DNA of 64,000 nt from Tetradesmus obliquus. Taxonomy: Eukaryota > Chlorophyta > Chlorophyceae > Sphaeropleales > Scenedesmaceae. The position numbers and the translations under genes were made by a program. This document shows positions 11,501-29,175 of this stretch, piece after piece. The notes below the pieces were generated by a model. The model made no database searches, was not told the origin of the DNA, and was given only the letters and a program-made list of their open reading frames with translations. Where the stretch lies: NCBI GenBank assembly GCA_030272155.1, contig CP126195.1, forward strand, positions 5,935,001 through 5,999,000, read 5' to 3'. Positions within the stretch are counted from its first letter, which is position 1. Every line of letters begins with the position of its first letter.

Positions 11501-14500
11501 CTTGCCTGTCCTGTCCACCTCAATGCCCGGCAGCCAGCACACATCGCCCACCACAGATGTGTGCGAGTGCTCCACAGAGGACATGTACCTGCAGCACAAA
11601 GTTCAGCAGCACAATTCGGAAGTGGAGAGCTGTAGCATCAGCAGCTGGAGAGCTGTAGCATCAGCAGATGGAAAGCAGTAGCATCAGCAGATGGAGAGCA
11701 CTAGCATCAGCGACTGCTTGCCACTGGGGCTGCCAATGCCTGTCAGACAGAGCGTATCATAGCATGGCAGCAACGGATGGCTTACACCGCCTTTTAAGGC
11801 CCGAAGTGCATTGGTGAACACAGGTTGACATCCACCACCCCACAAGCAACCATGGCTGCTGTTTGTCGTGCTATCAATTGTGGGGTCCACTCACTTGTGC
11901 CGGATAGTAGGTGTTGCTGCCTCCTCCCCTGCAGAGTCCTCCCAGCCAGCTGCACCACCAGCACCGCTGGCTGCCCCAGCCCTACCTCCACCAGCCACAG
12001 ACCCTTTAGCACCTCCACCATGCCTGCCACTCTCCAGCCCTGCTGTATCCCACACAATGAGCTGCCCATTGTAGCAGCCGCCAACCACGATGTCTGGGTT
12101 GACCGGGTTGTACTGGAAGCAGAACACTTCGTGCGGAGACTCAAGCACGTATTCAGGGTGGATGGGGTCCCTGAAGTTCCATATGAGGATGTAGGCTGTT
12201 GACAGGCGCCCCATGCTGGCGAGGCGCTCGCTTTGGCTGGCAGGGTCTGTGCAGGCGCAGGCCACAACACCCTTGCGGTTGGGGACCCAGCAGACAGCAG
12301 ACACCACCTACAGCAGCAGCAAAGGCAGCAGGCACAGCAGCAAAGGTGGACCGTTAAGTTATACAAGGCATCAGCGAAATGATGTGATGCAGGGAGCTAC
12401 ACACCATGGGTGCAGCGTTAGCTCCTGCTGCACCATGTGTTCAGGTTCCTGCAAGCCCCTGCTGGCTTCTGCCACAGGGTTTTCCAGCTGAGCAGGCAGC
12501 ATCCCCTGATGTACAATGCAGGGTGAAGCTTCACCTGCATTTGACTAAGGCTACACACACTGCTGATTGCACACCCTGCACATGCTGACAGCCTGCAGTG
12601 CTATTGACAGAGACCATTGCAACTTGGTGCAATCCAGCTGCAAGCGACAGTGCCAGCCCACCTTGTTCTTGCTGTACGTGAGGTCAGTAAAGCTCTGTGC
12701 CTCTGTCAGCACATGCTCCTGCCGGCCACCACTGCCGCCTCCGCCACCTGCCCTGCTGCTGCCATTGGCCCCAGCGCTGCTACTGCTGCTGCCGCCCAGG
12801 CCCTCTGCCTCCTCGTCTGCAAGCAGCCCCAGGTCATCTGCCAGCACATCAGCAACTGCATTCTGCAGCAGCGCTTCATCCAGCCTGCATGAGGTGTGAG
12901 GTAGAGCAGAAGAACTGAGGACGATGAGAGCAGGCTCCGTCAAATGATGTTGTGCTTGTCATCATGCATCGGCAACAATGGTTCGCTGCAGCTGCTGTTA
13001 CTACCAACGTTGCCCAACAGGCTGCCAATGCTGGAGCATTGCTGCTGCGGCCTGCATGACTCTGCTGCTGGCGCTGCTGCTGAAGTCCACTGTCAACCAA
13101 TCACTCAGGCATGGCAGAATGCATTTGCCTCTGGAGCTCGACTATGCGACAGCTGAACCAAGGCCTGCTGCTGTGTAGACATCGGCGCGAACCAGCTGCT
13201 GGTGCAGCAATGACGGCGGCTGTCCTACTCTGGTACCACTGCGCCCCTCCCACCTTGGCACCACAGACTCCAGGAAGCCAGCAAAGCCTTGGCTGCCCAG
13301 CAGCTGCTCCAGCTGCTCCCCAGGCAGCTGCTGCGCTACCGTCTGTGTGGACCCTGGCCGTGGCCGCCCTCCAGTTGCCTGCATGCAGACAGCAAGAGGA
13401 AATGCGTGTGTGCAGGCAGTGACGGTTGTGTTACGCATGCTTCCCGCAAGTTATTACCTTCTGTGGCATGCACAACACACAGCCTTGCCTCCCTGAATAT
13501 GCGGGTGCCCAAATGCAACCGATGCACTGCCAATGACGATTACTGTGTCTACAAGCGCCGCTGCGGCTTACATATTGGCAGCACCAAGGGCACTCGCCCT
13601 GCTGCAAAGCTGGCAGCTGCTTGCAACATACATCTGCATTTAATCACTACTACTCGCGCACCTGCACTGCTGCCTCCTGCAGCCACGGCACCGCCTGCAC
13701 CGCCGCCTCCAGCTGCGCCTTGCGCAGCTCATAGTTTGCATCTTTGAAGGGCCGCGCCTCCATTGTGTTGCTGGCCCACAGCTCTGCTGCAGGCACGTCT
13801 GCAAGCGCCAGAGGAGCCCCAAAGCCGCGCCTGGGCCTGCTCAGCAGCAGCCCTGACTTGGGCTCTCGTGCTGCTGCTGGTGCTGCTGCCGTGCTGCCGT
13901 TGCTGCTGCTGCTTGGCACAATGCCCGCTGCTTCAAGCTCAGCCTGGCGTCATGCGGCAGTAATATGAATGGCACACGACAATAAGGAGTACGTCAGGCA
14001 ACCCAATGCAGCTGAAGCAGGCGCGCCGACATATGTATGCTGTTGCCAACCACGCATGTCGATAACAACAATTGACACCTGTAACCACCACAGCAGGCGT
14101 GCACATAGAAGGGGGCCCCGACATACACTGCTGCCACATGGCATAACAGCACTCGTTGACCAGCTGTTCAGTATCCCACCTCTGTGCCCAGATCCTGCCA
14201 TGCCTGCCTGTCGCGCTTGCGCTGCTTGGCCCGCGGCATAACCGCCTCATCTGCAGCAGCCTGCGCCGCTGCTGCAGCTGCCGCTGCTACCTCTGCAGCA
14301 GCAGCATCTGCTGCGCGCCAAGCATCTGCTGCTGCCTTTGTCACTGCTACCTCAAAGTTGTTACCATCCCCAAATATGTCATCATCGTTCACACGCAGCA
14401 GCACTTCATCGTAGTCTGCTGATTTCAGTGCATCTTTGATGCAGTGGAAGTCAGAAATGGCTCCCTGGAACTGTACGTCTGCTAGCAGCTTCTCACGTGG

Positions 14501-15085
14501 CGCTGCTGCAACTAGCTGCCCTGACCTGCTGCTGAGACCCGACAGGCCCAGTGCCTCCAGCGTGACACCTTAAAGGAAACAGGAATGCATGTCAGAGGGA
14601 ATGCAGTCCTTTGTCAACCTTGAGTGACATGCAGATGACACAGCAGTCACGTGAGCCATGCACATCTGCGGGTCCAGTTACTGCTACAGCTCGACGCGCC
14701 ATCTTCACAACAGTCTTAGAGAGTGGTCCACATGGCATGCAGTCCAGAGTGCTGCTTGAAGCAGTCACCACTGCCTCAAGAGCGGCAGGCAGCTTCTTTG
14801 GTAAATGTTGATAACTAACTCTCTACGTTGTTCACCTCTCAAGAAGATGGACCTGGAGCCAGGCAGAGGCTGTTTCTTGCCGCTGTCATCCAGCACATAA
14901 GGCATGGAAACAGGGGCTGCAGCAGGCTGGTCCTGCTCCTGCTCATGTGATGTTGTAGCACCATCCTGCTGTGATAAACAACAAAGGGTGAACTATGCAT
15001 GCCCATGCAGTTATGGATGCTCCCACTGTTGCTGCATGGTGTCTCTGCTCACCTGCAGCTGCAGTGCAGGCTGCTCTTCTGCCAT
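8593..15085 (-). CDS. IDA7: Inner-arm dynein I1 intermediate chain IC140 (WDR63/DNAI3 family)
   Basis: A WD-repeat intermediate chain of the two-headed inner-arm dynein of cilia. Thirteen exons join in consistent phase: 15085-15053, 14965-14836, 14568-14180, 13943-13662, 13378-13254, 12884-12662, 12307-11895, 11588-11459, 11240-11130, 10859-10745, 10419-10111, 9744-9281 and 8970-8593, giving about 1,033 residues. That is close to the length I recall for Chlamydomonas IC140. The N-terminal third is family-specific, with GWQDLG-like WQDLGTE, FTDLTYSKNK and VLESPHEVFCF. The WD region shows VVSAVCWVP, NPDIVVGGCYNGQLIVWD, VLFWDVRVD, LLSVGDWSFRLW and LLFLATCAGSLHVWD. The C-terminus is a charged coiled coil rich in Glu and Ala, ending LGLA. 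The start codon is the ATG that opens a short exon reading MAEEQPALQLQ. The exon at 12307 carries a Gly/Ala-rich insert. An additional small exon between 9281 and 8970 is not excluded, but phase 0 already joins them. A flagellar gene implies a motile stage or a retained ciliary programme. Confidence 0.93.
9776..9870. repeat. (GAGT)n microsatellite in an IC140 intron
   Basis: About 18 tandem GAGT units with a few interruptions lie in the intron just upstream (in transcript sense) of the WD exon that starts at 9744. Confidence 0.9.
11618..11712. repeat. 21-bp minisatellite in an IC140 intron
   Basis: About four direct copies of a unit containing TGTAGCATCAGCAG and TGGAGAGC lie in the intron between the exons at 11895 and 11588. 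Confidence 0.8.
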
Positions 15086-15639
15086 GCTGCTACTGCAGAC
15101 CCTCCCTCTACGCACGCCACGCTGTAACTAGCATGTCTAGGAGTTCGATATTATCTATCATTTACGTGATCGGAGAGGCAATCCCAAAACACAGCAGATG
15201 GCAAAAAGCAGCAGCTGTTCCGTAGTTTCAAATCAGCTGGAGGTGAGCAAGAGCTGCAGTCTTCGAAAGCACTTCGTCGGTTGCAATTATCCACTTCCAT
15301 GCTCACACCGAGTGTTTCGTGAGCACCAGGGTTGTGACACGTTGATGGTCAACCAAAACACGACGATGTGGACACGCACTCCTCATCCTTCTGATGTTAA
15401 CTTAAGTTCTGTGCCGTAAGCATTTAGTTCACAGTATCTGGCTTCAGTTCTACGACTTGTTGCATCTGTACCCGGAACTCCCGCCTGTCCTGCTCAGCAG
15501 TGCTGCTTTTATCGTCTTGCTGTCTTGCATGCACCAAGTTATTGGGCATTTTAAATGCTGCGCAGTAAATGCCTGTGCAATCTGCAAAGTATATACTAGA
15601 AACATCTGTGAATCCGCAGCAGCAGCAGACAGCGACAGC
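15086..15639. promoter_or_regulatory. Divergent region shared by IC140 and B9D1
   Basis: The 554 bases between the IC140 start codon (minus strand) and the B9D1 start codon (plus strand) hold both 5' leaders and probably a shared bidirectional promoter. This is inferred from gene order only; no specific motif is asserted. A short AGCAGCAGCAGA run precedes the B9D1 start. Confidence 0.5.
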
Positions 15640-17591
15640 ATGGACCCCTCAGCAACACCCAGCTTCTTCACATTCATGGCCACAGGCCAAGTAGAGTCAG
15701 CAGAGGCAAGTTTCAAGAGGACAAGTCTGTTTGCTGGCATGACTGGAAGCAAACAGATGCAGGCACTGCCGACTACATCTGTTCCTCATCAGCTGAGCTG
15801 CATGCCACCTTCCACGCATGTGCAGATACCTGGGTGCCAAAATGCCTACTGCAAGTATGAAGTAGTCGCAGGAGAAGACTGGCAGATACTTGATGGCATG
15901 GACAACGGCATCACACAAGTAGCGCGCCAGTCTTCAGGTCAGCAGTCTCAGCATCAGCCAGGTGCTGCAGGAGGCCCTGCATGCCGGGCATGTTGCTAGG
16001 CCCTGCGTTCAGCCATGCAGTTGTAATTCAAGCAGAATCCGTTGTTGCATCTATTGCCAAGTGTTACCAGCAATAAGCTGGGTTGGACACATACACACGG
16101 GGGTGGTGCACCTCAGGATGGACCTAGGTCAAGACAGCAAGGGCCAGCGGCACGTCCCGGCAGGTGCAGTCAATCTGCAGCACAGTGCAACAGCTTAAAG
16201 CAGCAGCGTGCGCGTCTGTATCCTCACGCGACGCACTGTGCTTTGATAGCAGCAGCTAACAGCTTGCCAGACCCTGCATTAAGAATGCTCGATCAACGGA
16301 ACACCTGTAGTGGAAAGCAGAAGGCTGCCGATTTCACTACAGGGCTGCGGCCGCAGTTGGTTACTTGCTGCCATTCAGTAGCAGTATTGCTGCTTGCAAA
16401 TGACTGGTGTAACCCTGCTGTGAAACTGGTGTACTCAATCCTGCAGGCCCGTCTAGGCTGCTGGTGTGGAACTTCCCCTTAGAAGTGACCTTCAAGAGCA
16501 CCAATGCCTTTGGCTGGCCACAGCTGGTGGTCAGCGTGTATGGCGTCGATGCAATGGGCAGAGATGTCATCCAGGGCTACGGCAGCATGCACCTACCAAC
16601 CTGTGTGGGCAGGTGAGCAGCACAACAGACGAACAACAGCATTTGCAGCCTTCAACAGCAGCTGACGTAGCGTGTATGAAGGTCAACACATAATGCGGTG
16701 CTGCCAGTCAACTGTTAACTAGCAAGCCAGGGCAGCAGATGTGTGACATGTATTCGCAAAGCAATATAGGGAAGCACCAGCTGGTCCTGCAGTGTCGTGT
16801 GTTGTTGAACAGCGCCAATCCACCAGGCAGCAATGATTCAGTGCATCCATGTCGTGACCGTCATGCGCCAGCCACAACTTTAAGCCCTGCTGTGCTGGCC
16901 CCTGCAGGTACAACCTGCGGCTGCGGCTCTACCGCCCGCGCAGTGCGTCGCTGCTGCAGACCTTCACCAGCTGGCTGGCAGGCATGCCTGCTGAGTTCAG
17001 CGACCCAAAGTTCCCCAGCTACGGCGAGGGCAGGGAAGGTGGGGCTCCTGCAAGCATTTGAGCTGTCGGTTTATTCCGCACGTGCCGCGGCAGGTGCTCG
17101 GGCTGGACATATTTTGCTGGCACGGTTATGTTTCCACTGATGCCTCTTCATCCCGTACACAGCCAGTAACCATGCTGTTGATGCTCCTGCTGCTGCTGCT
17201 GCTGCTGCAGTTACGCGGGTGGTGTCAAGCGGTCACATCAACGTGCAGGTCAACATCCTCACAAAGGTGCGAATGAGCTGTTGTCGTATGATCATGGGTG
17301 TTGCTGCTGCTTTGCAAGGCTGGCAGAACCGAATGTGCAGCACTGCTGGCAGCGGCAGCTGCATGTGACTTCAGTTTGTTTCATCTCAAATGGAAAGCCA
17401 CTGCGCCATCTAGGCGTGCGCAGAAATATTATTACTGTAATGCATGTGCTTGTGACAGAGAACTGGCGCACACCTGCTGCCACTTGACGGTGACGTGCTG
17501 CGTTGCCTTGATTGCTCCGCAGGACATGGCGACATTTGGCTATTCAGACGGCAGCGGCAGGGACCAGACCACGGCGCCTGTGCAGCTGTAG
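15640..17591 (+). CDS. B9D1: B9 domain-containing protein 1 (ciliary transition zone)
   Basis: B9D1 is part of the MKS module of the ciliary transition zone, which gates protein entry into the cilium. Six exons join in frame: 15640-15705, 15826-15937, 16447-16612, 16908-17038, 17211-17266 and 17523-17591, giving 199 residues, close to the roughly 204 of animal B9D1. Diagnostic matches along the protein are [14 protein letters not shown] at the N-terminus, [70 protein letters not shown] and VNILTKDM. The B9 (C2-like) domain fills almost the whole protein. The start codon is the ATG directly before PSATPSFF, where the family begins. Intron 1 uses a GC donor (GAG-GCAAGT). Intron 4 ends in a CTG run that forms its acceptor. 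The gene is divergent from IC140 and convergent with DHQ-SDH. Confidence 0.95.
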
Positions 17592-18680
17592 GGGCTTGCA
17601 AGGCGGCATGTCCATTCTGATGCAACAACACCAAAAGCATCCGCCGTACCAAAGTGCCACAGCAGCTGTCGCCCAGGGACATAGCGGCTGGGGCAGTAAT
17701 GCAGCTAGATCACATATTGATTCATTCCTTGTTGGCACGGGCCCTCGCCTATGGAGCGGCTTACATCGACTTATGCATCGGTAGCACTACGTAGCATGCA
17801 GCAGGGCTGGCAAGGTGTACAATGGGGAGCAAAAACTGTTTGCTTGCAGCCATTGCTCCAGCAGCAGACGAGTGACCCTTCATGGCGGCGCCCTTAGAAC
17901 TTATTCTGGGCAGTGTAGCTGGGCTGGGTTAATCGCAATTGCAGCAGTCCGCTGCTTCATGAATCTTTGCATGTGCCCGTTTGAGCAGACTGATGCAATT
18001 GGGTCAGCACCACTGCTGTGGTTTCACAGTTTTGGAAGTTACACACGTTTCCATTCAAAGAACTTCGCCGGTTGCATTCATTAAAAGCACAAGCATAATG
18101 CAACATCATGCATACTCACATAGCTATTCCATGGCAGCCGTGCACACCAGGCACATGTGCAGTGGGCCGGCCTCACAGCCTCTCATGCAAGCCAGGCATG
18201 CCTGAATTCCCAGCATGGCAGGCACTCGCTGTCACGTGGCCAAGTGGCAGAACATGCGTGTGAGCGTACCCAAGCGTTTGTAAGCGCACCACACGTGTTA
18301 CAACACCATCATAGAGCACAGTGCACACTGTTACATTACGCATTTGCCGCACACTCGCCTGGTGCTTGAGATATCTGCTGCCGAGTTGGCCGCCGCTGCC
18401 AGCAACCGTTGTGCAGCCATGCAACAAAGCACCCACTGGCAGTCACTACAAGCATAAGTTCACAATGTGACGGCTGAATGACACGACACTGCGACCACGT
18501 GGTACTGCGATCCGATCAGAGCCACACTGTGGCACTAGTTATGTGTTCTCAAACTTCACTCCTGCCAGGGCCATTCTTCTTCTCTGCAATCCAGCCCACG
18601 CCCTCGCAAATGAACTCTGTTTTGCAACTGCATATAAAAACCAAGGTCCAAGGTTCCAAACTCTACTGAAAATCTACATC
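17592..18680. other. Intergenic region between convergent B9D1 and DHQ-SDH
   Basis: No gene is recognised. It contains a roughly 65-bp segment at 18060-18124 that recurs inverted near 29929-29990 (separate entry). Other open frames look like chance. Confidence 0.45.
18060..18124 (+). repeat. Dispersed repeat copy, inverted partner at 29929-29990
   Basis: The stretch containing CGCCGGTTGCA and the 20-mer AATGCAACATCATGCATACT is found reverse-complemented at 29929-29990 with small indels. It may be a fragment or terminus of a mobile element; no flanking duplication was identified. Confidence 0.75.
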
Positions 18681-18699
18681 CATGGATGATTTCAGCTGC

Positions 18700-18770
18700 T
18701 GTCGACCTTCACCTTGCCCAGCACCACACCCTCCATCAGCTGCATATACACATCCTCCTCTAAGATTATC
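18700..18770. repeat. Partial duplicate of the DHQ-SDH last exon
   Basis: Sequence here repeats the end of the last coding exon at 18790-18860 (the CTGATGGAG...GTGCTGGGCAAGGTG segment), lying 3' of the stop codon in transcript sense. It is one of several exon-edge duplicates around this gene. Confidence 0.75.
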
Positions 18771-18798
18771 TGCGCAATATTTAAATCCATGGATGATG

Positions 18799-24003
<5,205 letters not shown>

Positions 24004-24669
24004 GTTGGCTGTGCAGTACAGGCCAACACACGCCCAAGCCGACCAATCCTATACAGCGACAGTTATGTTAACATGACCAGTACAATGCAGTTGAAAGCGA
24101 TTGGTACAGCGATGAAAAGTGACGTGACTGTTGCTTGCAGGTGCAGCACTCATCTGACGGCTAGGCTGTTTTATGAGATTATCGTAGTTTCAGCGCAAAC
24201 ACTTCCTTGAATTTCCGCATTCGATTGCTGTGAATGTAATGGCATGCCATGATAGTGCTCACTGCAAGTGACTGCAAGACAAGTACGCTGAACTCTGTTC
24301 AAAGATACATCGTTGTTCCATTTTCAAACAATGAAATGTTGTGATAGCCCTCCGGCGTCGCTAGGCCGCTGTTAGCAGAAGTAGCAGCAGCAGGACTGGC
24401 AGCAGCAGCGACCCTGCTGGCATGCATCTGAGGAGCACACCGCAGCATACGAGCTGCACGCGTGTGAGATGCAGCACCAAGGTACATCGCAACAAACTAA
24501 TCCTGTGCAACGTGCTTAGCTCCCCTCGTCCAAACGCTGCTGTGCAAGCAAAGTTTCCTTGCGCTGACTCAGTGCTCTGGCCATGGCCTGCAGCTTGCAT
24601 GTACACACAACATGCAGCTGTTTACTGCTGTGTCGACTGCCATATTGAATATGTGGGTATAGCGTCAAG
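24004..24669. other. Divergent intergenic region between DHQ-SDH and OPR gene
   Basis: This probably carries the 5' leaders and promoters of both genes. No specific element or further gene was recognised. Confidence 0.45.
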
Positions 24670-25462
24670 ATGGCGATGTGTGTGTCGTGTGTCCCCTGTC
24701 AGGTGCCTCACCAGCAGCACGCCTTGCAGGCCCTGCGGGTGGTCTTAGGCCACTGTGCCAGGCCAGCAGCAGCAGCAGCAGCTGGTGCTAGCCAGGTACA
24801 TGCAGCTGGAGGGCTGCAGGAACATGCACCGCCACCAGCAGCAGCAGCAGCAGCAGCAGCACCTACAGCGTCAACAGTGGAGCAAAGCCTGGTTGCAGCC
24901 AGAGGTAGCAGCAATGGCACGCATGCCAGTGCATCAAGCCGCCTGCAGAATGGCAAGCAGGCTGCAGCACCTGATAGCAACCAGCCACAGCAACGTGTGC
25001 AGCAACAGCTTCAGCACACTCAAAGGAACAGCAAGCACAAACGGCACAACCAGCAGCAGCAGCAGCCCAGAAAAGGTTGGCAATCCAGCCGGAAGCCACA
25101 AGCTCTGCAGCAGCTGTTTGCGAATGAGCCTAAGGTGCTGACAGCATACATCAAGGCCAGCACAACCTGGCAGCAGCTGCAGCAGCTGCTGCAGGTGGCT
25201 GGCCCAGCAGCCAACCACATCCACCTGGCAGCAGCAGTAGTGCAATGTGCACAGCTGCAGCAGCTGCAGCAGCAGCAACAGGCGCAGCAGCATAGCCAGT
25301 CATCAGAGCTACTTGAGCAGGCCAGTGACAGCAGTTATAACAGCAGCGGTGGCTGCTCTGACTGGGTGATGAGGATCACTCGGCAGCTGCTGCAGCAGCA
25401 TAACGATGAGCTGCAGCTACGGCACACATCCAACCTGCTGTGGGCACTTGCAAAGTGCTGCT

Positions 25463-25515
<53 letters not shown>

Positions 25516-25883
25516 GGTCGTGGTGCTACACTCCAGCCCTTGCTAGCTGGGCTGCAACAGCTGCAGGCGCAGCAGCTCGCTGCAGCGGGAGAGCCAACAC
25601 ATGCCACAGCTGCAGCTACGACCCAGCAGCAGCAGCAGCTGTGCTCACAGGACCTGGCAAACAGCATCTGGGCTCTAGCAGAGCTGCAAGCACAGCCGGC
25701 TCAAACATGGCTGGATGCCTTTTGGCCCGCCTGCCAGCAGCAGCTGCAGCAGCAGCAGCAGCAGCGCTTCAGCCTGCAAGAGCTCAGCAGCATTGCCTGG
25801 GCTGTGGCAAAGCTGCGGCTTCTGGTGCAGCAGCAGTGGATGCAGGCGCTGCTAAAAAAGAGCCAGCGGCAGCTGCGGCGGCT

Positions 25884-25939
<56 letters not shown>

Positions 25940-26532
25940 GTGCCTGTCAGTCGCTGGCAAACCTTGCATATGCCCTAGCCAGCTTGAAATGCCAGCCGCC
26001 TGCAGCCTGGTGCAGTGAGTTCTTTGCAGCATCACAGCTGCTGCTGCAGCAGTTTGAGTCAGCCCACCTCAGCATGACTTTGTGGGCAGTAGCAGCATGG
26101 CAGCTGCAGCCGCCTGCTGCTTGGCTGGTAGCATACTCAGCTGCTGTGCGACAGCAGCAGCAGGAGCTAAGTGACCAGGCGGTAGTGAACATTGCTGCTA
26201 GCTGCTACCAGATGCTGCTGCAGATGCAGAGGCAGCAGCTGCAGCAGCGGCACACGCAGCAGCAGCCCATGCAGCCATGGAAACTTTCTGCAGCAGCAGC
26301 AGGAAGCTTGGCAGAAGAGCAGCAGCTGTTGGTGCAAGAGCTGCGGAGTGTGCTGCAGCTGACGCTGCAGCTGGCAGCAGGCCGGCTGCAGACGCTGCCA
26401 GTGAGTGCTGCTGCAGGCCTAGCATGGGCAGCAGCTGGTCTCAGCAGCAGCAGCAGCAGCGGCAGGAGGAAGGGTAGCAGTAGCAGTGTCACGGCAATAA
26501 CAACAGCCTCAGCAGCGCTGGCACACAGCCCT

Positions 26533-26563
<31 letters not shown>

Positions 26564-26898
26564 TGGAGTGGTTGGGGCGCTATGTAGCACAGCATTCCGC
26601 GAGCTCAGCACCTGCTGCAGCAACAGCAGCTGCCTCCAGCTCAGCACCTGCTGCTACTGCTACTGCTACTGCTACTGCTACTGCTAGTACTCCTGATGAT
26701 GAGATACAGCAGCAGCTGCAGCTGCTGTGGCTATGTGCTAAAGCAGGTCAGCTGCCCTGTAGTGCGGCTTGGTGTGGTCAAGCCTGCAGGGCAGTGGCAG
26801 CAGCACTGCCTGGAATGCTGCCACGTCAGCTTGCCCAGTTGGCTTGGTCAATGTCACAGCTGCTGCTGCTAGTGCTGACACAGCATTCGAACAGCAGT

Positions 26899-26937
<39 letters not shown>

Positions 26938-27367
26938 TGCAGTGCTGGCAGTACAGCTAGTCAAGATGTACAGCAGGCATCACATCAGGCAGTACAGCTG
27001 AGTGAGCTTTCAGTGGCCCTGCTGCAGCAGCTGCCTAAGAGGCTGCAACAGATGACGTGTGAGCAGCTGACAGAGGCGGCTGTGTGCTCTGCAAACATAA
27101 CAACTGTGCTTATTAGGCTGCAGCAGCAGCAGCAGCAGCAGCAGCTACAGCATGGGCAGCAGCAGCAGGCTGCTGAAGGTCTGTCGTGCAGCATTGCAGC
27201 AGCTGCTGCTCAAAAGGGTGCTGGCATGACTGGGAAGCAGCTGCAGCTAGTGGCCCATGCACTGCGCCTGCTGCTGCTGCGCTGCTCACATACTGCTGCC
27301 AGCGCAGCACAGCAGCAGCAGGTGCTGCAACCTTTCCTGCAGCTAGCCACACAGCAGCTTGCCACAA

Positions 27368-27406
<39 letters not shown>

Positions 27407-27694
27407 GAGGTGCCAGCAGCACTGCAGCAGATGTGCAGCTGTCGCTGCACTTGCTTGCAGCTGCACAAGTGCCAGCACGAGCAGCAGCGACAGCAGCAGC
27501 AGCTGCTGCTGCAGCCGCTGCAGCTGCCGCAGCAGCAGCAACAGCAGACTCTTCCCTGTATGCGGCACGCTTTGCTGCTGCTCAGCAGATGGCAGCAGCG
27601 GCAGCAGCAGCGGGCCAGGGGCAGCCAGCGACTGCAGCTGCTTTGCCTTCAGTGCAGCAGCAGCTACTGCCGTGGGTTGCTGCTGCTGCTGCTG

Positions 27695-27727
<33 letters not shown>

Positions 27728-28040
27728 GCTCTGGGGGTGACAGCTCCTGCTGGCAGGCTGTGCTGCTGTCTGTGGTGTCCAAAGTTATTCAGCTGGACGC
27801 TGCTGAGCTGCTGCACGCTGCACAGACCTGCAGCAGGTGAGAGACAAGGACGTATCTCTTGTGGCATCATTGGCGGTTGTGCAAGACTGTAGCATCGGCA
27901 GCAGCTGTACATGCCACGTGCAGTTCCGTAGGGTGTTGACGTACCGCTGCACAGGTGCACTGTACAACTGTTGCAGCTGGCCCTGACAACTGGCCTGGCT
28001 AGCGAGCTACGAACATGCTGTTGCTGCCGCTTACCATCCC

Positions 28041-28081
<41 letters not shown>

Positions 28082-29142
28082 CAGGTTGCAAGTGGTTCTG
28101 CCAGCTTCCCTGACACGCAGCATGCTCTACAGCCTGCAAGCCAACGTGGCATCTGGTCGCTACAGTCCCCGGCAGCTGCTGCAGCTGCTGCTACTGCTGC
28201 GGCACTGGCGGCCAGCTGAGCAGTCAGCAGCAGCAGCGGCAGCTAGGGCTGGCCTGGTTGATGCACTGCTGGGTGCGACGCAGCGGCAGATGTACGAGCA
28301 GCTAAAGATGCGACTGCAGCAGCAGCAGCAGTGGGAGCAGCAGGATGATGATACAGCTGGCAGTTGCGGGCCAGACTTGCAGCTGCAGCAGCAGCAGGAG
28401 CATGGCGGGCAGTACCATCAAACAGCAGCAGCAGCAGCAGCAGCAGTGCAGCAGCATGATGGAGATGTTGCCTCCATGATTATGCTGGCTCTGTCCCGGC
28501 TGCGGGTGCGTCCCAGTCAGCCCTGGATGCAGCTGCACAGCCGGCTGCTGCTGCAGCTGCTGCCGAGCATGTCAGCAGCTGAAGTTTCACGCGCCCTGCT
28601 GGGGTTTGCGCGGTTGGGGTACACCCCAGAGCAAGCAGTGACAGGTTAGCTGCTGCAGCGCACGCAGCAGCTGCTGCCGGAGATGCGCAGCAGCGAACTT
28701 GTGAGGACTATGCATGCAATGGGGAAGCTGCACATTGCTCCAAGTGAGGCTTGGCTGCAAGCATTTTATGCTGCGGTTGAAGCTGCGCCAGATGGCCTGC
28801 AGGTTTCAGGGTTTGGCATGGTGGTTTGGGGCTTGGCAAAGCTGGGAGCTAAACCGCAGCAGGCATGGATGGAGCAGCTGATGCAGCGCACGTTTGGCAA
28901 TGCACCTAGCAGCAGCAGCGGCAGCAGCAGCAGCAGTGGCGTGCAAGCAGCAGGTCGGCTGAAGCCGCAGCACCTTGCAAACCTGTTGTGCGCGTTTGCC
29001 AAGCTAGGGTTTGTGCCTGGGGTGCAGTGGATGTCGTGGTTTAGGGCTCAGCTGGGTCAGGCGGGGGCCTTGCAGGAGCTGGATCACTTCCACATTGAGT
29101 GGGCCTGGCGCGAGCTGAATGAGCAGTACAGGGTAGCAGCAC

Positions 29143-29175
<33 letters not shown>

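Noticed and set aside
25440-27892. Long Ala/Leu/Ser-rich frames on both strands inside the OPR gene
   Set aside because: They are out-of-frame shadows of CAG-rich coding DNA. Only the 1,056-codon plus frame contains regular OPR-like repeats.
28645-28667. A 23-base intron (GTTAGC...CGCAG) removing the in-frame TAG of the OPR gene
   Set aside because: It is far shorter than any other intron in the window and would also remove residues that fit the repeat pattern.
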